Origin: an uncultured Nonlabens sp.
Lineage (GTDB): Bacteria; Bacteroidota; Bacteroidia; Flavobacteriales; Flavobacteriaceae
Assembly (NCBI RefSeq): GCF_947495285.1
Contig: NZ_CANLXZ010000009.1
Span: forward strand, 1 to 64,000
Length of the DNA stretch: 64,000 nucleotides
Reading direction: 5' to 3'
Shown piece by piece: positions 15,696-24,871 of this stretch. The stretch's first letter is position 1. Each line of letters opens with the position of its first letter. The notes under the pieces are model-generated. The model worked only from the letters and a program-made list of their open reading frames with translations. It searched no databases and was not told where the DNA came from. The translations under genes were made by a program, and so were the position numbers.

Positions 15696-16118
15696 ATGAA
15701 GATGAGATTAAAATTTATTATAATTCTTGCTCTAGCATTAAGTACTCTTAAAAGTTGTAGCATAGATGATGGTGATAACGCTGCAATTATTAATTATGAA
15801 GCTTTAGCTGTAGAAAGTGTCGACCTGCCACAAGCGTTTACCTTCGGTGATGTGCATGTAATTCCTGTTACTTTTGATTTTACTAACAGCTGTCAGAACT
15901 TTGCAGGTTTTGAAGTAGATTCTAACTTAAATGAAAGGGTTATTACCGTGGTGGCATCAGTTAGTAACGGTAATTGTATTGATGAGGTAGTGAGAAGTGA
16001 TCAAAATTTAAGATTTCTCGCAGCAAGTAATGGAACTTATGTATTTAAATTCTTTACAGGATTTGATGTAAATAATCTACCTACTTATTTAGAATATACG
16101 ATACCTGTAGAAGAATGA
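15696..16118 (+). CDS. Small predicted lipoprotein upstream of the ECF sigma gene
   Basis: 140 aa, family not recognised. The N-terminus is a lipoprotein signal (hydrophobic core then LKSC). The mature part is beta-rich, with two Cys residues spaced about 35 apart (NSCQNF and NGNCID) that could pair. It ends 14 bp before the sigma gene, so it may be co-transcribed and sense or report envelope state, but that is inference from position only. Confidence 0.8.
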   Translation: MKMRLKFIIILALALSTLKSCSIDDGDNAAIINYEALAVESVDLPQAFTFGDVHVIPVTFDFTNSCQNFAGFEVDSNLNERVITVVASVSNGNCIDEVVRSDQNLRFLAASNGTYVFKFFTGFDVNNLPTYLEYTIPVEE

Positions 16119-16132
16119 TTGGGTTTTAAGTT

Positions 16133-16690
16133 GTGGACTATAAAAAGATAGTTTTATTGTGTAAAAATAATGATCCTAAAGCGCAAAAGGTACTCTATGA
16201 AATGTTCTCGCCTAAGCTTTATGGATCCTGCTTAAGATATGCTCCTAATGAGCAAGAAGCACAAGACATTTTGCAAGATTCTTTTATCACTATATTTAAA
16301 AAAATTGATCAGTTTAAATTTAAAGGTTCTTTTGAAGGCTGGTGTAAAAGAATAACAGTAAATACAGCCTTACAAAGGTATAGAGGTACAAAAGTATTTG
16401 ACTTAGTTCATCAGGATCAAATAGAAGATGTAGAAGCCGTTGAGATAGAAGGATCTGATGACGTGCCGCTTAAAGACTTACTTTTTATGGTACAACAGTT
16501 ACCAGAAAGGTATAGACTGGTCTTCACCATGTATGTAATGGATGGATACAGTCATAAAGAAATAGCAGAAATGATGGAGATTACCTTGGGTACTTCAAAA
16601 TCTAACCTTGCTCGAGCAAGGCAAAACCTGCAAGTAATGGTTAAAGCATGGCGAGAATCGCATAAATCTAACGCCAGTTATTATGGGTGA
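16133..16690 (+). CDS. ECF-type RNA polymerase sigma factor
   Basis: 185 aa. Region 2 (about 25-90) shows QEAQDILQDSFITIFKKI and FEGWCKRITVNTALQRYR, and region 4 (about 125-175) shows LPERYRLVFTMYVMDGYSHKEIAEMM followed by TSKSNLARARQNL, the usual ECF helix-turn-helix. Start is GTG, the first start codon after the upstream stop. Its 3' end overlaps the next gene by 8 bp, so the two are translationally coupled. By position the partner gene is its likely anti-sigma or sensor. Confidence 0.9.
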   Translation: MDYKKIVLLCKNNDPKAQKVLYEMFSPKLYGSCLRYAPNEQEAQDILQDSFITIFKKIDQFKFKGSFEGWCKRITVNTALQRYRGTKVFDLVHQDQIEDVEAVEIEGSDDVPLKDLLFMVQQLPERYRLVFTMYVMDGYSHKEIAEMMEITLGTSKSNLARARQNLQVMVKAWRESHKSNASYYG

Positions 16691-18290
16691 TAAGAAAGAT
16701 ATAGATAGACTTTTTCAAGAAGGTTTTATAGACTTTGAGGTGAAGCCACCTGCTATGGTTTGGGATAATATAGGCCAAGAAATAGGACGTAATAAAAAGC
16801 ATAAAACCATTTCATTATGGTTGATTCTAACCGGTGTAGCTGCTGGAGTAGCACTCTTGTTATCCGTTTATATAAGTGTAGACAGCAACACAACTGTAGA
16901 TGATAAGCTACCTATAGTTAATGTGCCTACATCAATTGATAATCATAGAAAAACTCAAAAAAAGACCGCTGTCAAAGATGTCGATAATAATCTAGACACA
17001 ACACTTGATAGCAAAGAATCAATTAGTGATGTGCAATTAGTAACTAAGAATCTTGATTCTGAACAAAACGGCTTAAATAATTTAAATAAACATCCTTATA
17101 GTGATACGAGAATAAAGACTCAAATAAAATCTCCTAAAAAAGCGAGTAATTTATTAACTGCTGGTAATTCTTCTACTAATAGTGATTTAAATAAAATCAC
17201 GGTAATAAATGCACCTTCTAGTCCCTCTAAAACTATAGCTAACAATACATATAATAGAACTCCTATTGCGCAAAGTGATAACTCATCTGTTTTAGCAACA
17301 CAAAGTGATAATTCTCATGTAGTAAATGAAACTTCTAAAGATATAAATTCTGTTACAGAAAATAATTCTACAGCTAGTAATAAAGTAGGTATTATTAATA
17401 GCTCAAAAAATAAAGCCGGTGATATTCTAACTAAACAGGCTTTAAAGAACACCGTTACAGTAGTAGACTCCATTAAGAAAAAACTATCTACTCTAGAAGA
17501 AATAGCAGCACAAGAAGAAAAAGAAGACAGTCTAAATGTAGCTGTGTTTAAAGGAAAATGGGCAGCAAGTACACAAGTAGGGCCTGTGTATTCCAGCAGT
17601 TTAAGTGGTAGTGCCATAAACAGTGAAGTAGTCGATAATAATCGAGACGCAGGGCTTAACTTAAGTTATGGTATAGGATTGAGCTATGAGATTTCTCCTC
17701 GATGGAGTGTGAGAAGCGGCCTTAATCATGTAAATATGACTTTTACCACACAAGATGTTAATTATCAGGTAAATGTAGATATAGCTAGTCGCGGTAGATT
17801 TTTATCTCAGGCTTATTCTTCTAGTGCTATAACCAATGCAGTTGGGAATAATTTAAGCCCTATTTCTAATGATGTCTTAGATACTGGTTTTGGAGCGCAA
17901 GAGTTAGTAGGTAGCCAGTTACAAGGCTTTAAAGGAGAGCTTTCTCAACGATTAGGTTACATAGAAGTACCGCTAGAACTTAGATACAGTTTAGTAAACA
18001 ATAAGTTTAAGGTAAACGTATTAGGTGGAATGAGCGCTTTATTTCTAACAGATAATATGGTGACTGTTCAAAATGATAATCAGCGATTAGAACTAGGTGA
18101 GGATGGTAATTTTAATGAATTCAACCAGAGCGCAAACTTTGGATTAGGAATAAGTTATGACTTTACATCTAAATTAGGTGTGTTTATAGAACCTACATTT
18201 AAATATCAATTAAGTACCTTAAGAAATAACGTTGCAGACTTTAAGCCTTATACCATTGGGGTACAAAGTGGTGTGGCATTAAATTTTTAA
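16683..18290 (+). CDS. Inner-membrane helix plus outer-membrane beta-barrel protein coupled to the ECF sigma factor
   Basis: 535 aa. The first ~38 residues are cytoplasmic (DRLFQEG... FEVKPPAMVWDNI), followed by one membrane helix (about 41-63) and a long Ser/Asn/Thr-rich, low-complexity linker (about 65-285). The C-terminal ~245 residues have alternating Tyr/Gly/Leu strands of an outer-membrane beta-barrel (SYGIGLSYEISPRWSVRSG, ending LNF with a terminal aromatic). Overlap with the sigma gene and the short N-terminal cytoplasmic part suggest that it binds the sigma factor. One polypeptide spanning both membranes would be unusual but is seen in Bacteroidota genes next to ECF sigma factors. 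Confidence 0.75.
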   Translation: MGDKKDIDRLFQEGFIDFEVKPPAMVWDNIGQEIGRNKKHKTISLWLILTGVAAGVALLLSVYISVDSNTTVDDKLPIVNVPTSIDNHRKTQKKTAVKDVDNNLDTTLDSKESISDVQLVTKNLDSEQNGLNNLNKHPYSDTRIKTQIKSPKKASNLLTAGNSSTNSDLNKITVINAPSSPSKTIANNTYNRTPIAQSDNSSVLATQSDNSHVVNETSKDINSVTENNSTASNKVGIINSSKNKAGDILTKQALKNTVTVVDSIKKKLSTLEEIAAQEEKEDSLNVAVFKGKWAASTQVGPVYSSSLSGSAINSEVVDNNRDAGLNLSYGIGLSYEISPRWSVRSGLNHVNMTFTTQDVNYQVNVDIASRGRFLSQAYSSSAITNAVGNNLSPISNDVLDTGFGAQELVGSQLQGFKGELSQRLGYIEVPLELRYSLVNNKFKVNVLGGMSALFLTDNMVTVQNDNQRLELGEDGNFNEFNQSANFGLGISYDFTSKLGVFIEPTFKYQLSTLRNNVADFKPYTIGVQSGVALNF

Positions 18291-18389
18291 ATCGCTAGTA
18301 GTCATTGTGAGCTAGTTAAGATTTCAGTGAAAAAGAAAAAGAAGAATATTGAGGTTAGTTATTGAAACTCAATTTTTGCAATGATGATG

Positions 18390-18421
18390 AAAAACCGTTT
18401 CACTGCCATGGAGCGGTTTTT
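18390..18421. terminator. Bidirectional terminator between the barrel gene and the acyltransferase
   Basis: AAAAACCG, loop with a mismatch, CGGTTTTT. A/T runs on both sides allow termination on either strand; the genes converge here. Confidence 0.65.
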
Positions 18422-18426
18422 CTATT

Positions 18427-19155
18427 TTAAGCCTTTTCCAGAGAATGAAGAATGATGTTTCTTACGCTTTCGCGAAAGCGTGCCTTATCCTCCATCACCT
18501 TCATACCTACCGTCTCTATTGGGGCATGAGTTTCTGCTCTCATAATCCCAGGACTACCACCCCAAAAATAGAAAGGAAATCGTTTTTTATTATCGTATAA
18601 AGTAATTGGTAATAAAGGTATTTGATGCTCTATAGCTAGTCTAAAAGCGCCATCCTTAAAAGGATCTAAAACCACATTTAAATCCTCAGAAACGCCGCCT
18701 TCAGGAAAAATACAAATCCCAACACCATCCTGCATACGCTGGCTAGCACGATTAAAAACCTCTTTTCTACTTCTAGGATTTTTTCTATCTACTAGAATGC
18801 AAGTACGCTTATAGAAAAAACCAAAAACAGGAATCTTAGAAAGCTCTTTTTTACCTACAAAAACAAAAGGGTTTTTAGAGATCAACAACATCATCATAAT
18901 GTCTGTCATACTCGTATGGTTAGCAACCAGCATATAACTTTGATTCTTTTTCATGGGTTGTGCACGCTTAATAACTGGCCAAAAACCCATGCCATAGATA
19001 ATTATTGCCGACCATAATCGAGCTACCTTAAAGAATAAATGATACGTTTTTTCTGAAATAGTAAGCAGTACCAGTAAGGGAAACATAATAATAATGGGTA
19101 CACCCATTAAAATATAAAACCATACTCGGTACAAAGGCATCAATATGTAGCGCAT
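18427..19155 (-). CDS. 1-acyl-sn-glycerol-3-phosphate acyltransferase-like protein (PlsC family)
   Basis: 242 aa from the ATG at 19155; a TTG three codons upstream (19164) is possible. Two N-terminal membrane helices are followed by the acyltransferase motifs NHTSMTD (HX4D) and FPEGG. It should acylate lysophosphatidate or a related lipid at the inner membrane. A TATTTTTG box lies 14-22 bp upstream. RFRES near the C-terminus is encoded by a 16-bp palindrome. It is convergent with the sigma/barrel operon and divergent from trpS. Confidence 0.87.
   Translation of the reverse strand: MRYILMPLYRVWFYILMGVPIIIMFPLLVLLTISEKTYHLFFKVARLWSAIIIYGMGFWPVIKRAQPMKKNQSYMLVANHTSMTDIMMMLLISKNPFVFVGKKELSKIPVFGFFYKRTCILVDRKNPRSRKEVFNRASQRMQDGVGICIFPEGGVSEDLNVVLDPFKDGAFRLAIEHQIPLLPITLYDNKKRFPFYFWGGSPGIMRAETHAPIETVGMKVMEDKARFRESVRNIILHSLEKA
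18465..18480. repeat. 16-bp palindrome CGCTTTCGCGAAAGCG, copy 7
   Basis: Exact copy near the 3' end of the acyltransferase gene, read as RFRES. Confidence 0.95.
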
Positions 19156-19169
19156 CCATTTCAAGATAT

Positions 19170-19177
19170 CAAAAATA
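19170..19177 (-). promoter_or_regulatory. TAnnTTTG box upstream of the acyltransferase
   Basis: TATTTTTG on the minus strand, 14 bp before the ATG at 19155. Confidence 0.4.
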
Positions 19178-19270
19178 GAAGAATTTATGATTTTATGATC
19201 ATGTATATCTATCGATCTACTTAAAATAATTGATCTCTCGATATTTTATAAAGCTTTAACGCGTTTTACA

Positions 19271-19302
19271 TTGTGTTGATCACTTTTTACTAATTATCTT
19301 TG
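19271..19302 (+). promoter_or_regulatory. trpS promoter
   Basis: TTG (19271-19273, or 19276-19278) and TATCTTTG (19295-19302), spacing 21 or 16 bp, 17 bp before the trpS ATG. Confidence 0.6.
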
Positions 19303-19319
19303 ATCTTCAATTAAAAACA

Positions 19320-20288
19320 ATGGCAAGAATACTTACTGGCGTTCAATCTACTGGGACACCGCACTTAGGAAACCTTCTAGGAGCAATTTTACCAGCGATC
19401 GAAATGTCTACAAATGAAGAAAACGATTCTTTTCTTTTTATCGCAGACATGCATTCCTTGACACAGATTAAGGACGGAGATTTATTAAGAGAAAACACCT
19501 ATTCTACAGCAGCAGCATGGCTGGCATGTGGTCTAGATATCAATAAGACCGTTTTTTATAGACAAAGTGATATACCGCAAGTAACAGAATTAAACTGGTA
19601 CCTTGCTTGTTTCTACCCATTTCAAAGGCTAACTCTAGCGCATAGTTTTAAAGATAAAGCAGACCGTCTAGAAGATGTAAACGCTGGTCTTTTTACCTAT
19701 CCTATGTTAATGGCTGCAGATATTTTATTATATGATGCAGAGATCGTTCCTGTAGGAAAAGATCAATTACAACATCTTGAGATTACTAGAGACGTTGCTG
19801 GTAGATTTAATAATAAGATGGGAGAAACTTTTATTGAACCTCAAGCAAAGATTCAAAAGGATGGAATGCTTATTCCAGGAACTGATGGAGAAAAGATGAG
19901 TAAGTCTAGAGGCAATTATATCGATATTTTCCAGACCGATAAGAAATTGCGCAAACAGTGTATGTCTATAGAGACAGATAGTACACCGTTAGAAGAGCCT
20001 AAAAATCCAGATACTTGTAATGTTTTTGCATTATATAAGTTAATTGCACCAGAGCAAAAAATACAAGAATTGCGCAATAATTATGAGGCTGGTAATTACG
20101 GTTATGGACATGCTAAGCAAGCGCTTTTTGAAGCACTTTGTGACCGATTCAAAGATGCAAGAGAACGTTATAACTATCTTATGGATAACAGACATGAAAT
20201 AGACGAGGCACTAGAAGAAGGTGCTTTTAAAGCACGTCATATCGCAAATGATGTATTAAAACGTGTACGTAGTAAAGTAGGGTATTAA
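19320..20288 (+). CDS. trpS: Tryptophanyl-tRNA synthetase
   Basis: 322 aa, class I. The HIGH-like motif is TGTPHLGN (11-18) and the KMSKS loop is GEKMSKSRGN. FIADMHSLT and PVGKDQLQHLEITRD are typical TrpRS segments. It charges tRNA(Trp) and acts in the cytoplasm. Length is normal. It is a single gene with a clear promoter and a strong bidirectional terminator, divergent from the acyltransferase gene. Confidence 0.97.
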   Translation: MARILTGVQSTGTPHLGNLLGAILPAIEMSTNEENDSFLFIADMHSLTQIKDGDLLRENTYSTAAAWLACGLDINKTVFYRQSDIPQVTELNWYLACFYPFQRLTLAHSFKDKADRLEDVNAGLFTYPMLMAADILLYDAEIVPVGKDQLQHLEITRDVAGRFNNKMGETFIEPQAKIQKDGMLIPGTDGEKMSKSRGNYIDIFQTDKKLRKQCMSIETDSTPLEEPKNPDTCNVFALYKLIAPEQKIQELRNNYEAGNYGYGHAKQALFEALCDRFKDARERYNYLMDNRHEIDEALEEGAFKARHIANDVLKRVRSKVGY

Positions 20289-20307
20289 TACTTGAATACT
20301 TATTTAT

Positions 20308-20344
20308 AACAAAGCCTGTTCTAATATTTAGAACAGGCTTTGTT
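20308..20344. terminator. Bidirectional terminator after trpS
   Basis: Perfect 15-bp arms (AACAAAGCCTGTTCT and its complement) around a 7-nt loop. It also serves the convergent deoxynucleoside kinase operon. Confidence 0.85.
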
Positions 20345-20411
20345 AATTTATTATTTTCACAAGAGTGAACAAATCAAAAATCTCTAATCGTTAATCAGAT
20401 ATCTTTAATCT

Positions 20412-21029
20412 TTAAGCAAAAAGCCCAGTTAACTCGGCATCAATTTTATTAATAATACCACCTAGGTCTTCAGGATTGTTTACAAAATCGATATCATCTA
20501 CATCGATTATTAATAGGTTACCTTTATCATAACCATGAACCCACGCCTCATAGCGCTCATTTAAGCGGCTTAGGTAATCTATGGAGATCGTGTTTTCATA
20601 ATCGCGACCACGTTTATGAATTTGATTCACTAAATTAGGTATAGAACTGCGCAAATAAATCAATAAATCTGGAGCAGCGACTACCTTTTCCATAAGGTCA
20701 AATAGGGAACTGTAATTATCAAAATCACGTTGAGATAACAATCCCATCGCATGTAGGTTAGGCGCAAATATGCTGGCATCTTCATAAATAGTACGATCCT
20801 GTATAATTTTATTTCCACTCTCGCGTATATCCAGCACCTGACGGAAACGGCTGTTTAAGAAATAGACCTGTAAATTAAAGGACCAGCGTTCCATATCTTG
20901 ATAAAAATCTTCTAGATATGGGTTCTCTAGAACGTCCTCAAATTGAGGTGTCCATTTATAATGTTTTGCAAGTAAGTTAGTTAGGGTAGTTTTACCAGCA
21001 CCTATATTTCCGGCAACGGCTATATGCAT
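20412..21029 (-). CDS. Deoxynucleoside kinase
   Basis: 205 aa. P-loop GNIGAGKTT (7-15), QDRTIYEDA (the DRS/ERS-type motif), and RGRDYENTI as the Arg-rich lid identify the deoxynucleoside kinase family. It phosphorylates salvaged deoxynucleosides; which one cannot be told by eye. It starts 2 bp after the stop of the upstream envelope gene, so the two are co-transcribed. Confidence 0.9.
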   Translation of the reverse strand: MHIAVAGNIGAGKTTLTNLLAKHYKWTPQFEDVLENPYLEDFYQDMERWSFNLQVYFLNSRFRQVLDIRESGNKIIQDRTIYEDASIFAPNLHAMGLLSQRDFDNYSSLFDLMEKVVAAPDLLIYLRSSIPNLVNQIHKRGRDYENTISIDYLSRLNERYEAWVHGYDKGNLLIIDVDDIDFVNNPEDLGGIINKIDAELTGLFA

Positions 21030-21031
21030 TT

Positions 21032-21817
21032 TTATTTCTTAATAGGATTGATCTTATAAACGTCCACACGTTTATCGTGCCAAAGATAAAGTTTTCCGCC
21101 CTTTAGATAAAGGGTTTTAATGTCCTTTTCTAAGATGGTGATGGTTGCGATCTCGCTTTCGCGAAAGCGGAACGTTTTATCTAACTTATACACTTTAATT
21201 ACGCCTTCTTTTAATAGAACTAGATGTTCAAAATCATAATCTATAAGTGTGGCGCTTTCTATAGGTAAGGAAGAGGTTTTACTACCATAAGAGTTGTATG
21301 TTTCTATAGAACGATCACTCACCACGTGACAAAAATTATAATCACTCAATAATTGAGATGTAGTTTCTTTTAAAACAGCGGTGCTTATTAGAGTCTTGTT
21401 ATTAATGTAATCGTATAACTCTAGACGGTTCTGGTCCAGATCGTGCAGCCATAAACGTCGCTCGCCGGCTAGTCTAGCGTGTTCTATAAACCTGCTAGGT
21501 GTTAGTTGATTTAAAAGAATACGCTGCTTTTCATTAAGCCTATTATCTAGTAAAACTATGGTCTGAGTGTCTTTGTAGAATAATAAAATGCTTAATGGGT
21601 TGATGAGATCTACCTCAGTTAAATCGCCTAATTGTAGGTCATAGAATTGTGTGATCTCTTTACCATTTTTCTTGAAAAAGGCATCTTTTTTACCATAATA
21701 AACAGCGCCAAAATCATCCAGACCATAGAAAGAGTCTGCCGTGAGATTAAAACCTTGATCTGTTTTTTGAGCCCAGGAAAGTGAGTTGATAAAAAGTAAA
21801 AATAAGGTCCATTTCAT
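21032..21817 (-). CDS. Exported protein of unknown function
   Basis: 261 aa. Signal peptide 1-16 ending SWAQ, then repeated beta-strand units with ILLFYKDTQTIVLLDN-like and LWLHDLDQNRLELYD segments that suggest a beta-propeller. No catalytic residues were recognised. A 16-bp palindrome encodes RFRES near the C-terminal end. It is followed after 2 bp by the kinase gene, an arrangement that hints at co-expression only. Confidence 0.75.
   Translation of the reverse strand: MKWTLFLLFINSLSWAQKTDQGFNLTADSFYGLDDFGAVYYGKKDAFFKKNGKEITQFYDLQLGDLTEVDLINPLSILLFYKDTQTIVLLDNRLNEKQRILLNQLTPSRFIEHARLAGERRLWLHDLDQNRLELYDYINNKTLISTAVLKETTSQLLSDYNFCHVVSDRSIETYNSYGSKTSSLPIESATLIDYDFEHLVLLKEGVIKVYKLDKTFRFRESEIATITILEKDIKTLYLKGGKLYLWHDKRVDVYKINPIKK
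21154..21169. repeat. 16-bp palindrome CGCTTTCGCGAAAGCG, copy 8
   Basis: Exact copy inside the exported protein gene, read as RFRES. Confidence 0.95.
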
Positions 21818-21862
21818 AACCGCAAATTACAACTATGTAACGGATTTTAGAGAATGAGATTA

Positions 21863-22375
21863 TCAATCTTCTTTATTAATCAATTTAATGATCCTAGGTT
21901 GAATAATCCAAATTCCAATTGGGAAAAACCAAAAACCAAGCATATACCAGTGGACGTTTCCTCTTTCATTTCTTAAAACTGAGATACACTTTGAGAGAAA
22001 GTATATGGTGTGAAACATAAAGAACATAGTAAGAAAATGTATTGGTATAATTATCCACAAAATCCAACTATTATCATTAATAAATTCAGCTAGAATCTTT
22101 TGTCCTATTATAACTAACGATAAAGCTATTAATATGATCACAATTACAAATCCTATCTGAAATTTAAAACGTTTCAATCTTAACATACTATTGTCTCTTA
22201 ATTTCCCATGAAGCTCAGTTCCTACACCTAGAGTCCAATAAGTGAAGAAAGATGTCAATAGAAATAGAAAAATAGGTACATATATAGGAAACGCATTGCC
22301 TACAATACTATAGAGAACAAATATTGAAAACCAAATCCACGGTTTGATGGTAAGAAGACTTTTTAAATAGGTCAT
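21863..22375 (-). CDS. Four-helix inner-membrane protein of unknown function
   Basis: 170 aa with four hydrophobic segments (about 14-46, 72-92, 102-124, 142-162) and no extracytoplasmic domain. Family not recognised. It is flanked by the response regulator upstream (51-bp gap) and the exported protein downstream (45-bp gap) on the same strand, so it may belong to either unit. Confidence 0.7.
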   Translation of the reverse strand: MTYLKSLLTIKPWIWFSIFVLYSIVGNAFPIYVPIFLFLLTSFFTYWTLGVGTELHGKLRDNSMLRLKRFKFQIGFVIVIILIALSLVIIGQKILAEFINDNSWILWIIIPIHFLTMFFMFHTIYFLSKCISVLRNERGNVHWYMLGFWFFPIGIWIIQPRIIKLINKED

Positions 22376-22425
22376 TTTTGGCTGAATTTAGATCGCCGCA
22401 AAAGCAATTAGTATTCTGATAACTA

Positions 22426-23115
22426 CTATGGCGCCATTAATTTATATCCATAACCACGCACGTTAACTATTTCTAACTGGTCGTCTTGCGCTAGTTTTTT
22501 TCTCAACTTAGTAATAAATACATCCATACTACGGCCAGAGAAAAAGTCGTCATTACCCCATAATTTTTTAAGAATAAAAGTACGGTCTAGTACTTTGTTT
22601 TTCTTTAAAACTAGATGATACAGTAAGTGTGATTCTCTGTGGGTTAATTTAGTAACCTCTTCTTTATAAATGAGTTGTTGTTTTGGAAAATTAAAAGAAT
22701 AGTCGCCTAGTTCATAAATAGCAGCTGTTTTTTGAACCGTCTGTCTACTCAATAAATTTTCTATGCGCACGATAAGCTCTTCCATAGAAAAGGGTTTCTT
22801 AAGGTAGTCATTACCACCTACATGAAAACCTTCTAGAACGTCTTCTGTTTGAGATTTTGCGGTAAGAAAAATAATAGGTATTTCTTCATTCTCTACGCGT
22901 ATTTTCTTAGCAAGTTCAAAACCGTCTAGTTGCGGCATCATTACATCTAGCACCAGTATGTCTGGTTGTTTTTCATGAAAAGCATCTAGTGCCAGTGCAC
23001 CGTTTTCTTTATGTCGTACACTAAAACCTCTAGTTTCTAGACTCTCTTTTACGATCATTCCTAGTGCAGGTTCATCTTCGGCGAGGATAATGTCTATGGT
23101 AGTATTTTTATTCAT
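22426..23115 (-). CDS. OmpR-family response regulator
   Basis: 229 aa. Receiver domain 6-120 with acidic pocket E13/D14, phosphoacceptor D57 (ILVLDVMMP) and K106-type lysine (YLKKPFSM). The winged-helix domain (about 135-227) ends with the typical VRGYGYKL. Its start overlaps the stop of the sensor kinase by 8 bp, so the pair is one operon. Target genes are not visible. Confidence 0.95.
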   Translation of the reverse strand: MNKNTTIDIILAEDEPALGMIVKESLETRGFSVRHKENGALALDAFHEKQPDILVLDVMMPQLDGFELAKKIRVENEEIPIIFLTAKSQTEDVLEGFHVGGNDYLKKPFSMEELIVRIENLLSRQTVQKTAAIYELGDYSFNFPKQQLIYKEEVTKLTHRESHLLYHLVLKKNKVLDRTFILKKLWGNDDFFSGRSMDVFITKLRKKLAQDDQLEIVNVRGYGYKLMAP

Positions 23116-24628
23116 GAGGCATCGTGATTTTAAAAGTGGTTTGTGGTTGTGCAGCAGCAGTAATCGTACCGTTGTGTTTTTCTATAATAGATTTAGTATA
23201 AAATAAACCGATACCGAATCCTTTAACATCGTGTCGGTTTCCTTTTCCTACACGATAAAACTTGTCAAAAATTAGTTTTACGTCTTTATTACTTAAATTC
23301 TGTCCATTATCGCTAACAGTTATAACCGTGTAATTATTATTGTTTTTTAATTCTACCGTTATCTGGTCACCACCGTATTTTATTGCGTTATCTACCAGGT
23401 TATTAATGGCGTTTTCTAGGTGAAAAGCATCGGCAGTAATGGTAATGTTTTTATCTATCTCTTTAAAAGTGATTTTTTTAGAAGTTTGATTTTGATGCTT
23501 TTTAATAATTATATCTATTAGTTCATTTATTTCAAAAGCACTTTTCTGTAGCATAAGATCTTTACTGTCTAGTGTGGCAGTTTCTAGTATGCGCTCTACC
23601 ATACCATTTAATTTTACTAACTGGTCGCGCCCCATACTTAAATACCGATCGGTTTTATCGAGATCTCCACTATTATTAAAACTCTGTACTCCTTCTAGTG
23701 CAGCGCTAGCAGTAGCGATAGGTGTTTTAAACTCGTGTGTAATGTTAGAGATGAGATCGTTTTTCATCTCGCCTAGCGCTTTTTGCTTTTTAATTATCTG
23801 TAATAGATAAAAAAGACATAAAACAACTGCTGCGATAAGAAGTGCGCTTAATAAAATACCTGTTATATTTAATTTAAAGATGGTCTTAGATAGACTAGAA
23901 TAGGTAAGAGTTAGCGCTTGATTTCTAGGTAGTAATTCAGAAGACGCACGTAGAGCATTATTTTTTTGTAATGGAAATAATGAGTCAACCTGTCGTTTTT
24001 TAATCAACATAAGATCAAAGTTGACATGAATCTTTTTCCTGTCTAAATTAGAATTTACTAAACTATCTAGTCTTTCTAAGTTCATGCTCTCTTCCTTGAT
24101 ACTTAAAATCATTTTTGAATTGAGCTCTGCTACTGCTTTTTGTAAGTTTTGAGTATCGGCAAAAAAGGTCTGTATTTCTAGTGCAAAGTTATTATCTGGT
24201 TGTGCGTTTATCTCATAATTAGGTAGATTCCATAGATCTTTAACAGGTTCTATTTCATTAAGAGTAGACATGTTTGCTCCATTATATAGGAATATTTCTG
24301 AAATATCATCAAGAGGTATATCGTCAAATTTAAAACCGTTGTAACCCAGACTGCGGCTAAGAGTATCGGTATCAAAACGCTCAAACATGTCTTTAATATA
24401 AGGATGTTTATTAGTAGTTTTTTTTACCATAATACCTATATTATTATCCTTGGCAAGTAAGGCATAATAAGTATCTACACTTTCATCCAGGCTATTTTGA
24501 AGCTCGACGACCAGCTGGTCTTCAGAGTCCTTTAAGTTTATGTAATTAAGATAGACTTGTATAGCTAGAGTAGCTAGTACTACCAGGCTTATTAAAACTA
24601 GAAGAAAGTGATATTTTCTATCATTCAT
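23108..24628 (-). CDS. Membrane sensor histidine kinase
   Basis: 506 aa. Two membrane helices (about 9-28 and 255-277) enclose a ~225-residue periplasmic sensor. HisKA contains H298 (SNITHEFKTP). The HATPase domain has NLVDNAIKYGG, VSDNGQ and FGIGLFYTK. It should phosphorylate the OmpR-type regulator encoded directly downstream. The signal sensed is unknown. A CACCTTTG near-promoter box lies about 15-22 bp upstream of the ATG. Confidence 0.95.
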   Translation of the reverse strand: MNDRKYHFLLVLISLVVLATLAIQVYLNYINLKDSEDQLVVELQNSLDESVDTYYALLAKDNNIGIMVKKTTNKHPYIKDMFERFDTDTLSRSLGYNGFKFDDIPLDDISEIFLYNGANMSTLNEIEPVKDLWNLPNYEINAQPDNNFALEIQTFFADTQNLQKAVAELNSKMILSIKEESMNLERLDSLVNSNLDRKKIHVNFDLMLIKKRQVDSLFPLQKNNALRASSELLPRNQALTLTYSSLSKTIFKLNITGILLSALLIAAVVLCLFYLLQIIKKQKALGEMKNDLISNITHEFKTPIATASAALEGVQSFNNSGDLDKTDRYLSMGRDQLVKLNGMVERILETATLDSKDLMLQKSAFEINELIDIIIKKHQNQTSKKITFKEIDKNITITADAFHLENAINNLVDNAIKYGGDQITVELKNNNNYTVITVSDNGQNLSNKDVKLIFDKFYRVGKGNRHDVKGFGIGLFYTKSIIEKHNGTITAAAQPQTTFKITMPHE

Positions 24629-24858
24629 ATTTTCAAAGGTGCGCTATTCCTCTTATACATAGAAGTCGGTTAACATATATTAACGCAGCTTAACCCTTTC
24701 TACTATAAAACGCTAGGCATTTGAAAACATTTTAATATGCGGTTATGTTTTTGCTATTTAAAATGCACCATTATCAAATTATTAAAAGAAAGGTTAGTTT
24801 ATTGTTTACATTAGAGTTAAACTGTTCTTAAGTAGTGGTTAATTATGTTGATTCCCAA

Positions 24859-24866
24859 TACTTTTG
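24859..24866 (+). promoter_or_regulatory. TAnnTTTG box upstream of the secreted dikinase
   Basis: TACTTTTG ends 5 bp before the ATG at 24872. It lies downstream of the earlier in-frame ATG (24845), which therefore cannot be the start if this box is used. Confidence 0.5.
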
Positions 24867-24871
24867 ATATT

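Noticed and set aside
24845-24871. Upstream ATG (24845) as the dikinase start
   Set aside because: It would place nine residues before the signal peptide and lies upstream of the promoter box at 24859-24866.
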